From Phoronis australis (lineage: Eukaryota; Phoronida; Phoronidae): 64,000 nt of DNA. The stretch covers positions 767,253 to 831,252 of the forward strand of contig NMRA01000127.1 of assembly GCA_002633005.1 (NCBI GenBank). The letters run 5' to 3'. Within the stretch, counting starts at the first letter, position 1. Each line of letters begins with the position of its first letter. This document shows, one piece after another, positions 13,001-25,000 of the stretch. The notes below the pieces were generated by a model. That model had not been told where the DNA came from and did no database searches. It was given only the letters and a program-made list of their open reading frames with translations. A program made the translations under genes and the position numbers.

Positions 13001-16000
13001 TCACCAGTTTTAGAAAAAAAATTATGCCAAAAATGCCTGTTTTTGAATTTTCAGAGGCTTCGAACATCATTGTTAATGTGTTCACAATTTTTCTAAATTT
13101 TGTTTGTCTGATGGTAACTGTAGTGCAAAACTTGAACTTGGCATTTAATTGTCGCAACATATGTAGCCAGCCTGCTGGCTGTATGAATACTACTGTCAAA
13201 ATACAGCTAGGTACCGTTGTGTGTTGAGCTCCAACAGACCTCGAAATTTCACACAATCCGGGTACGTTCTGTTTGACACCTCGTCGTGAAACCTATATCA
13301 TCCTGTAGAGCTAATGACGGGCGGGGCTGGATGCAAAATCTGGGTGTCAACCGACATTCACCTTGCCTGTTGCATCCGTTTTAAGTGAAAAACACTCTAA
13401 TAAACATCATTTTCTTTCGTAATTCTTTGCCTTTTGTAACAAAGAAAAGTGTGTCGCCGTTTTGAAAACATTGCGCTCGTGACATGGGCACGCAGCATTT
13501 CCTAAATTTTTGCGACATCTCGCAGCTTTGCAGCAGCAAAATTTGTTCTGAAATTCAGTTTGCTCAGGTATCCAAATTCTAAAAACTTATAATGAAGTGA
13601 AACCAGTTCCGATAATTTTTTGTGACGTGTAATCAACCTCACGAAAGAATAACAGTTGATTGAAGAATTGCCCTAAAAAGAAACTGGCCAATTGGTGTCG
13701 CAATATTTCATGGCACCGACGCAACAAAATGCAATACAATTTTAGCAGCAGAATAATGGTAGAACGGCAATTTTTCCAACACTGGTAGATAATTAAGTTT
13801 ACTCAGGGAAGAGTGTAGTTTTTAATGACACTATTTTGTGTCAGATTTTGTTTGGTTAGTTTTTTACCCACATCGGAGCAAAGCTGTGTGTTTAGTATAA
13901 AGAGGCTACAACTTATGTTGCATTGAGAAAAGATGATGATAATATAAAATTTCAATTGTCAGCCATACTGTGTCCTAAATTTGTGAGACTTTACAGATAG
14001 TCCATTGTGTAAATAAAACTACTTTACAGATAGTCCATTGTGTAAATAAAACTACTTTACAGATAGTCCATTGTGTAAATAAAACTACTTTTCATTAAGA
14101 GCCTTGTATAGATATGCGTATTGCTGTTTTTAGTTGAAGTATTTTTTTTTCATTATTAATGTCACGTTTTACTATTAATATTGATGTTGGAATTGGAAGC
14201 ATTATTGTTGTGACCCTTGCGTTCCAGCCGTATTTTTAGTGATGATGGCATTTTCTGTTTCAATGGCTTTTAATGCCCATCGGTCTGATTACATGCTGTA
14301 TTCTAAGTCCAGTCCTCATGGGCGTTCTCGTTAATAGCATCCTCTGCTTGTTAACACAGGTCTGTTCTTGTTAATACCAGTTCATTTTTCATAAGCCACA
14401 ATTCTATCATTTGTACTATCAGTCTTTTTTGAATCGCATTTCTTGTGTTGTGTGAATGACATATTTCCTTCTAAAGAATTGAAACTTTTGTCTTCAGGAG
14501 AAAAGAATACCATTCATTCAAAGAGAAATGCAGTTTGTGCAAAACTGAACTGCAGTTTATCAAATAGGAAGTGCTGGTGGGCGAGAAAAAAAATCTTGGG
14601 TTAATGAGAAAAGGATGTTGTTTATGAGAACACACGAAGGAGGAGGATTTTCTCCCCTGAAGCATTTTGGAGGGTAACTAGTCTGCATAGTGGCTTAAAA
14701 GTTTGAGGGACAGTTGTAATTCATGAGTGCTGTTCACACACAATTGGCGTTGTGAAATTGACATGCAAGGTCAGTTAACGCTGTTCTTTGTGGTCCCTGC
14801 TCTTAGTCATACAACTGTTCTTGTTGGACTGTGTAACTACAGCTTAATGAAGGGTTTATGGTTCTGGCCAAGAAGATATTTGTTACATTACCTCTTATGG
14901 AATCTGAATTTCCCAGCCCAAATTGGTCAGCGCAATTAGCAAGTAAGGTGATTTTGTGAACAGGAACGGCATAACTGTTGACCGTTCGAGATTGTGTGCT
15001 GTTGTCTAAAGGACACCATGTGAATGATACAATTGCTACAGTCTTGGGAAATAGAAGAATGCAATCTATCAAATCAATGTGAACGTGGTGACTCCTGGAA
15101 ACCAGGGCTGTGTAGACGCAGGAAGCTAATGCGGTCCCATGTGAAGCAGAGCACGTGGCCAAAACAACGTGATGTCTAATGGGATAACGACTGGATGCTT
15201 GACATGGAAACAGACTGGCTAAAAGAAAGACCAAGGAAGAAATGCACACGAAGCTACACTGTGATGTCTTCAGTCAGCCTTGCAACAAGGCAAGCAACAC
15301 CTGGCTCCCCTACTGAGACGATAAGGAAGATAGTAACAAAATCTCTTCAACGTTGATGACTGACTCAGTTGTCTAGAGGTCCATCATGCAGAAAGTAAAA
15401 AATCAGCAAAAGTGTTTAAATAATTTCCTCCATAAGTGTACCAGATACCCGTGCTTGTTCTAGGAAGGTTTTAACACCCGATTATGGCTTGAGAAGTGAG
15501 CGACCAAAACATCATGTCAGAGTGTAAATAGACTTGAGGTTGAGTTAAATTGATTTTAGAAGTGATGTTACAATTCCAGTTTGTGCTGTTTAGGCATTTG
15601 GCATATTCTGTGGCATGGGCATCCACAACACACAGATGTATGAGAAAGCTTGCACGGCCATGGCTAAACAGTCGGTAGCGATTGATGTACTGTCGTACCA
15701 TGTGACTGCCCCGCAGGAAGAGGCAAAGAGACTAAAGGTAAGCTAATTAAGACTAATCACTATTTGTTATGCAGAATTTATAGACAACTATTTTTTCTGT
15801 TATCACTCTCAGATGTCAAGAAAAGTGGCAGCGTCATTTTATTTTGCAGAAGGCCTATTTTTTAATATTTTATTGTGTAAGTTAAGTTGTAAATAGCTCG
15901 GCATAATTCTGGACATGTTTAATTATTCTTTCCTTCTTCAGACTATGGTCGTCCCTTCCGCCCAACATTTCTGTCTGCTCGACTACAGTTTTAATGACTT

Positions 16001-19000
16001 CAGCTTAGATGACGACGACACGCTCAAGGCGAGTCTACGCATGTTCATGGACCTTGACCTCCTGGAAAAATTCCACATAAATTACGAGGTAAAAATCAAT
16101 CCTGTGTTTCTTAAAGAAATAAAGGAATCTTAACCGTGATTATCACTGAAAGATGTGTTTAGTGCCACGTTCACATGGCGCTGAGCAAAGTGTTTGGAGA
16201 CAAGAAGTTTATTTGAATGGGATTTGGTGCCATCTAATGTGATTCTGGGTGTCGTATTTTGGCTTTAGTTTCCTATGAAGTGTAAACAGCCAGAAGACTT
16301 TGACCCATCGTCAAGCAATTCACTTATGAAAGAAAATAAGTACATAACTGTACTAATTTTTTATGACAAATTCCAATTCTAAGAAGCATTTTAATTAAAA
16401 TTTGATGCCTCTTTATTTTGCTCTTTATTTGAGGAAACTTTACCTGTTTTCTAATATGTGTAGACTCTGTTTTAAGTTTGACGCTGTCCTATAAAATAGT
16501 CCATCCCACAGTGCCAGTCATTTCTCACAACATCCTGTCGCCTGTCTAGACACACAATGTTAGTATGCGCTATGAATTTATTGCTGCTGTCATTAGTCTG
16601 ATAACTAAAAATTTACATTGCAAATTATGCAAGCTCTTACTTCGTTTGTATTTAGCAAAGCACTTTGCAAATTGCTGTTTGGCCGATTGAAATAATTGTC
16701 CAACTTGGATGTGAGACCGACATGTGCCTCAATCATATTAGGAACATAGGCAAATTCCATTTTCCAATGTGACACAGGTGTTTTGAGAAATGAAATTAGT
16801 CTCTTCTCGAAATGTATCGTCTAGAGTGACAAAAACTATTTTGACTTGTGGCTTTTACAGGCATGTTCACCAAGAAATAATGGAACCTTTTATGGATTTT
16901 TTAAAGTAATTGGAACCTCGCGCACTTGCTTATTAAAGGTTCAACAAACCCATGCCTTCTGTCAATAATTAGATTTTGATTTAGTACAGTCAGTTTAATA
17001 AATTATTGCTGGAGCTCGGGTGCATGTTGTACCTGACTTGTGCAGGCCGCTCTGGTGGGCCCATGGCACTCAGGTCATCTGGAACCATTTTATGTTTTAT
17101 TAATAAATAGTTAAAACCCAGCTTAGGAGCATCATAAAATCAGTACGTCTCATCTTGTTCAGCACTTATTCATATTTGGTATCATGGTCTCCAGGTTGCA
17201 GTATGTCTGTCAGGTCATTGTTGCTGCACACAAGGAGTATGTTTCATGAATTGTGTATGTCTGTCTTAATAAATTCAATGGTGACTGTAAAAAAAATTGT
17301 AACTGAAGACTTAAGTCAGAAATTTGCTCTTACGCTCTGCATAACTATTTCTGGATAACGACTAAATGTCACTTGAGTAAAAACACAAAGTCTCTGAGAA
17401 CATGCTAGTTACTGTTAATAATGATTTCTGTAAATTATTTCTAGATTGTGATGCGCTCATAATTACTCGGCTAAACTTTAATTCTAAGTTGTGAAATGGA
17501 AGCTTAATACTAAATTCGTGTGTTAAGTCTGAACTAAAGTCACTTTTCTTGAAACAGACCCCTGGCTCACGCGGTCTGCTCGTCGTGGCTGGTTTGTTTC
17601 AGCTTTCCAAGCAGTATGGCTGTCGTGGGAATTCCAGGCATTTGCAACCAATTTCAGTTCAAATACAGGATAAGAATAAGGTGGCACATACGCCTATGGA
17701 GAAAGTCATTTATGACACCATGATTTGGTTTAAAACTGCAGTGTTGTGAAAATTAACCTGGAAACTGGTTTGGGTTTGTGATGAGTCGACCTTTAATTGG
17801 CCTGTGTATTAGATGTCCTAGAATGGTGAACAATGTATGAAAATGACAAAATGTGTTTTGTTCCTGAGACAATTGATTTGCTCATGTTTGATGGCAGACA
17901 GTTGTGAGTCTGACTGTGTAGATGTGTACCCCTGAGACTGGGATAAAAGTAATGATGTCAACTTTACATTGTATCCTTCTTTAAATCAATAGCAGCTTTT
18001 ATATGACATGTTGGAAAATTGTTTGTCAGTGATTCGACCATAATTTGTTATGCTCAAAGGAATTGGGGTGAAAATTCTTCAGTTTGAAGACAATATGGCA
18101 TCTATGCAGAGTTTCAGTTTGTCTATGTGATCATCATACATTATGTATTTCAAAGCCTTTACTTAATAACTTTCGATTAACTTTTATCATTTGGAGCAAG
18201 GAAGTAAGTCGTTGAAATTTACCAGTTATTTATGTTCCAAATTCAAGAATTGTTACCTTGCATGTCTTATTTAATACAGAAAGGTCGAGTGCATTGTTGG
18301 ACTGCGAACTTCATACTCGGCATCTTATGGCTTTTCTACCTGGCAGGTGATGTGTCGAATGTTGCTAAGTGTGAAGAAGAATTATCGCGACGTTACATAT
18401 CATAACTGGCGTCATGCATTCAACGTGGCTCAAGTGATGTTCACCATGTTAATAGTGAGTGGAGTGGGGGAAATGTCACGTGACCGTGAATGTGGGGGGC
18501 ATCACCCCGGAGCAAAGTACAATCAGAATTCTTCACCTGTAAATGGCAGACAAGTTAAATATTTTGTCAAGTTTGTAGACAAAATTTCACAGTAAGAAAT
18601 TGTCTTTATTATCTACATGATATGTAGTGTACAGCTGCCAGAAAATGACTGTAGACCTGTCCTGAAATAGCTCAGCACCATTCTCATGCTAACACATTTA
18701 CCCACATGTGTCACACACTCCTTAGCAGGCCTTTATCCAGGATTTCGAAAATAGGGTGTCCAAAATGGGGTTCCCAATATTCCAGGGCGTCCATAATTCC
18801 GACGTGTAACCCCCCACCCCCAGTAATCCCCCCAAACACAGATTTTTTTTACAAAAAATGCGTAGACCAAAGTTTTTACATCTAATTTTACAAAACAGCC
18901 TTCTGTAGTGAGCATTTTTAATAAAAAATTGGTGTAGACCAAGACTTTTACAATGCTATCAACCAAGTGTGAGCATAGCAACATTGTATATACTTTGTAT

Positions 19001-22000
19001 ATACATTGTATATTTCTTCCTGCTTTGAAAAAAGAGCCCCCACTGAGCCTTCAGAGGCTTCCTAGTAATCATTACAATGTGTGTCCAAACCTGAAAGGTT
19101 CCTATTGACAGTGGGCATCCAAATGATACATTGGGCATCCTTGCCAGAGCATCCATATTAGTGCTAGGGCGTCCATTTGGATGCCCAGGACATACGCTGC
19201 ATAAAGGCCTGCTCCTTAGTGTTCTACTTCACATGCAATGTGCTGGTCACTGTCTGACTATCCTAACTACGGTATTTCTTTGCATATGTAGCATACTATA
19301 TGGTCGACGAGTGACATTCTAGTTTGTCAAATTTCTCCACAAAAATAAAAAAGATTAAGAAAAATTTAGTCTGTTACTAACATGGTTCGTGCTGCGTAGA
19401 TGTCATAAACCAACCTTTGGCAACAATAGCATGGCTCCCTCTATTGTCGACAAAGATAATTAGAATGCTTGTTTGTTGAGGCCTCTTGTTTGTAGTGTCC
19501 TCTGTTTTTTGGAATTTAAGCCATTCAATGTGGTAAATGCAACCTGTCCTGATTAATGATCTCTGAATATTCCAGTAAGTAATCGAAACAGTATTCATAA
19601 CAAATGTGCAATACCCGGCATATGGGTAATCACCCTTCTGGCCATTTCACAGATTTATTTTTCTACGATCACATTCAACTTTAAGCCACAATTACTGCCA
19701 TCTTTAGGACACCTGTTATCTTCATGTTTTGCACGTTTTACTTTGAATCCATGCTTTTGACTTGACCTTGAGTGTTTCATGGATATTCAATGCTCACATC
19801 TGTTATTTTACTGCTCTGATGTAAATGGCTGTAAATGGTGAGTGTTACCGCAAACATATAGTGGAATATTAAAGGTTAAGTAGGACCCTAGGAAAATTTC
19901 CAGATTTGGTTAACTTCAGAAGGTCATATACGTATCTCAGAAATGGCTTTTGGGATTCATATGAATCTTTTTGCACTATTGTCTCGAGTTTTTAAATTGA
20001 TCCATTTCTTCATCATGAAGGGATATGGAATGTAGGACTGATTTTTATAAAAAATGGAAAGTTGCATAAAATGAAAACAAAATGATTACTTAGAAAATGA
20101 ACAGCTTTTTGCAATTTCATTTTGAACATGTATATCAAATGAAATTAGGTCATGTCATTAATATCATTGTTTTGCTGTGATTGTGTCTTTAAGTTTCTTT
20201 TTTTTGCGAAATTTTATTAAACACTCATGGTCTCGTGACCCAATCAACAGCAGAGTGGTATGAAGTCATGCTTCGTTCTTGTTTCAAAAAACATACTCTT
20301 CTTGAGTTAAATTCCTTACATTTAATTTGTAGGTAGTTAGCTGAATGAACAGACTTGTCGATACGGTCATACATTATCTTAATACATTTTTTATGGATTG
20401 TTTTAATGTTGTAGACAGGAGGCATGCGGAACGTCCTAGGTGACCATGAATGCTTGGCTATGCTGGTGGCGTGTCTTTGTCATGACTTGGATCACCGGGG
20501 CACAAACAATCAGTTCCAAATCAAGTGAGTGTTAGGACTTGTGTTATGGTATCACAAGGTATGGGGGCCTATGCCATGAAAATGACTTAAAAAACTCAAA
20601 GTCAGAAATTTGATCTTGCGCTCCACACATATAATCCGAAAAATAATTTAATCACACTTGAGCGAATTTAGTGCTATGTTGCTTTAAATATTTCACGTAA
20701 CTGCTAGTTCAGAGATGATTTCTATAAATTGTTTCAAAACTGTCATGTGCTGATAAGTACTTGGCTAAACCTTTTTTCAGCAATTCTAAAGTGGAGGCTG
20801 AAGGCCAAATATCTCTCTTTAGTCTCGAGTCTGTTTCATGGGACAGATCTGTGGTGCCAATACCCCGATCACAATGTGTGAAGGATAAAGCTGAGATACT
20901 CTTTGTTTTTTGTACCTGTGACTTGGTTTTTCATGGCAGCTGGGGGTTACCAACAGATTGATAAAAATAGCAATACCAAATTGTAGTTGATGTTACTCCA
21001 TCTAGTAATTTTTTTCTAATTAGCACAAAGCAGAGTTATTGAGGAGTATATACTTTTTCAACATAAATAAATAGGAAGATTTTTACTTTATTATTGGCAC
21101 AATTTCACAGCGTTTTGGCGATGCAGGGGTTGTTTGAGGTATGAACAATGACGGACAGCATTTATTTTTACTGTAGTTGTGCTGTTCATCAATGACGTGC
21201 TCAATATATCTGTTTTTCAGGACGATGTCACCACTAGCGCAATTGTACTCAACATCGGTGATGGAACACCACCATTTTGACCAATGCATAATGATCCTGT
21301 CTACCCAGGTAAGCAATAGTAATTAATCACAGTCGTGTTGAACTTGTGAATGGTAAAGTCTAATTTAGGACACAATATGGCCAACAAGGGAATTTTTTTG
21401 ATCAGTTTTCCATGAAACATATGTAGCACCAAATTAACTGATTTTTCATGTTTTGAAAAAAAGGGGCATTCACAACAATGTCAGAAGCCCTTGAAAATGA
21501 AAAGAGGTTTGATATTTTTGCCAGTTGTTATCTGCTGAGATTTTTCGGTATCATGTACGAATATCTACACGGCACACCGATGATAATTACCCGAAAGTGA
21601 AATGTTCGTGCTTTCAGTTGCATTAAGTTCCAGCGACTCTGATCGCGAATTCTGCAAACCATCAGCCATCATGATAGAGATTTCTGTTTGCACTTCTCTC
21701 ACCTGTCATGGCGGGGAGTTCCACTTGCACTCAGCCATCATGACAGGATATTCTGGGTTATTGTATCCATTCATTTTTGTGATGTACTAGTTAAGTTCTA
21801 ACAGTTCTGCTACAGTATTTGTCTTGGTTACTCATTTTAAAGAATTTAGGCAGTTTCACAGCAAGACATAATAATTAGTGGTGTTAATTGGTGTTTTTGA
21901 ATACATTGTGAGACAGTGCGATGTAAACACGTGTTGCCATCACTGAAAACTTGGAAGACATGACTGTAAACTGTGTACTTGGGTTGGGTTCCGTTGCAAG

Positions 22001-25000
22001 AATTTAGCGAGTAAAGTTACGGTGTGATTGGGTGCTTAACTTGTAATGCGTGCAATGTCTCGTGAAGTCGTGCGTAAATCTTCGGCATGATCGATTGGTG
22101 TGTGCCACGAGAATCTTCCGTGTAAAGGATTTGCAAAAGTCTGTGCATTCGTTCAATGCATTTGTAAGCCACTTCATCTGTATTTTATTCATAATATGTG
22201 ACTGTTGTTCAAACACTCATTCACCAAAAAGCACGTTGCAGTGGAGCAATACATTCGATAATGATCTCATTAGTGATAAGTGCCATTTTCCATCTTGCTG
22301 TTTACAAGTCATCAAGAGGTCTTTGTATTGTCTCTAGATGTCTATGAGCTGACAATTGTCACGTAAATGCCCTTGAAAAGGGTCGGTAGCGCTGTAGGTG
22401 AAAACCCCAAATTAGGAGGATTTGAGACTCATTGATAAGGTCAATGAATGAAGTTTTGGAGGCCTACACCAAAAATGTTAACGAATAACCTTAATCTTGG
22501 TCATAGTGGGAACTCAGTGTTTTGAATACTCTCCTTTCGCAACTTGGATTCGTTCATCTGAAAAACACGAAATCTTAGTAACTTGTGTATTTTGACACTA
22601 TAGTCACACTGAGCATGGCATCTTACTAGGCAGCTTTTTTTGTTTTGATAATCCGTGCTGAAAGAACCTTTTGAGTTCAGGAAAATAAGGAATAAAAAAG
22701 CAAAGATATGTATATGAAAAAGATATATGTCTTTTGCTTAATTATTTCTTTGTACGTTTCTGTACTCATTGTCTGCACAGATCATAATAGGATCATGGAT
22801 AATTGCAAAAACCTTTTGCAGATATTTTCAGTGTGCCCATTAGTGAACCCTGTTATAGGAAATTAAATTGAAAAAGGTACGCTTTAGGGAAATTGTCAGA
22901 AAAGGCACCCTTTTGTAGTGAAACTGGTCTCGAAAGTCAAGCATTTTAGCGGTACATCCTTTCAATGGGACTGTGGTAAAAGCTCATCTATTTCGGATTA
23001 AAATAATTGCCAAAACTGGTCTTTTTTCATTTTTCAAACTTTTAATATTGCTATGAATGCCTACAGTTTCTCAGAAACATTCATTGTCTGATGGTAGCTA
23101 TGATATTGGTCTTTCAGAGTGATGTAGCATTTATTTGGTGCTACTTTTCTTGTATGACATAATGAAGAACATAAAATTTCACATGTCGGCCATATTGTGT
23201 CCTAAACTGATAAGATTTTACCCTACATAACCATGAACATTACCTTATTACGACTATTGTCTTTTTTATGGCATATTGTCTTTTGTCTTCTTATTGCTTT
23301 AGTTGACAGTATTATGCAGAAGAATATTTTAACATTTCAGGGAAACGACATATTCTCAAATCTCACTCAAGAAGAGTACAGTATTGTCATTCGTTCGTTG
23401 GAGCATGCCATCTTGGCCACAGATCTGGCGCTTTACTTCAGGTGAATGCCCGGACCAGTGTTTTGTTTATGGTTAGGAGAGTTGATTCTAAGTTTAATGC
23501 AGATTTCACTAGATGGTAAACTTTCACTGAGAAGGTGGTTGTGTAGATGCTCCCTGTCTAGTGGTTTAAACTTTGACCTTTTAAACCAGAATCCTGAAGT
23601 TACAAGTTTGTACTAGTAAAATGTTTGACAGCAGCTGTATAATTAACATAGTTTTGTTCTCTGTCATGTAGAACCCTTCTACTTCCTATGATGCTTTGAC
23701 TCATACATATAATACAGAAATTACGCCCTCAAGCATTGTAAATATCAAGTCTATTCTTGTATCTTTGTCTTATTGCAGGTTGCGTGGGGAGTTCTCTAAT
23801 CTGCTCGACTCTGGGAAAGCTGACTGGAGAAATGACGACCATCAACAGCTGCTCAGGTATCATATGTTCACCTGTGTCAATATATACTCAGTGTAAGGCA
23901 TGGTACATATGGCCATGGCCTTACAGGTGAAATACTATGTTCTGCGAACATTTAAAAATGCAACAACCTCAAATATAAGACCATACCATTTTTTTAAATT
24001 TAAGGTCATTCATCAGGCTCTTGTTGTTATCCACCAATCAGCTGTGACCATAATGTTCAATGCCTTGAAAGTTAATAAATTGTTGTTTGGTTAAAATCAT
24101 TATGTTAAAATCTTTAATATAATGTATTTAGGTTATACAACGTACGTGTTTGTACCAGTGGTTATTATATCTCGATTCGTGATATGCAAAAGTATTTGAA
24201 CGAGGGCGAAGCCTGATATACTTGTTCATGTATCACTTCCCAACACTGATGCACTTGTTCATGTATCAATTTTTCCTGCTCCAGGGCCATGATGATGACT
24301 GCCTGTGATGTTGCGGCCATTACCAAGCCATGGGAGGTACAGAAAAAGATCGCAGTTCTTGTCGCCAGCGAGTTCTTTGAACAAGGCGACATTGAAAAGG
24401 AACTCAAAATCAAGCCAGCCGTAAGTTCTGTTGAGTTAGAATAACTTAGTTGTTAGTTGTAAGATATGACTTAAGCTGTGAATTATGTTACAAATTACAA
24501 GGTGACAAGTTGCAATGCAATGTTTAGACTTCTGCCCAGGAATTGTTACCAATATGCATCATTTTGTGAGTGAACAAATTGTCCTGGCTGGCTGCCAGGG
24601 GTGTCAACCAAACAAAGAGGAGACTTTAAAATACTTTATTCTATCTTCTCTCAAATGGTGAACTACAAAAAGATAAAAAAGAACTAATAAATGCGCGTAA
24701 CAACATATGGGTGAACATTCGAAACTTTACGGTACAAAACAAGGAAACGTGGAAAAGACCAGAATAAACTAAAACATCCTTAAAATAATGTCCAAAGTGT
24801 CACTTTAATATCACTGGCTCACGAAGATCCTCAAACGTCAATGACCAACGAAGGTCAAAATGCGCGATAATAATGTGACCGGCTACCAAAGTGCACAATG
24901 CGCAATAATTCGACTGCTTACGGTAGATTCCATGTGAGCACATCAAAAGTTGAAAATAACGTCGAAAAATCCACAATTCTTGCAGAATCAATATAACTAA

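Noticed and set aside
14803-15249. 148-residue minus-strand frame in a PDE intron
   Set aside because: No recognisable motifs, no neighbouring minus-strand exons, and it lies in the intron of a well-supported + strand gene.
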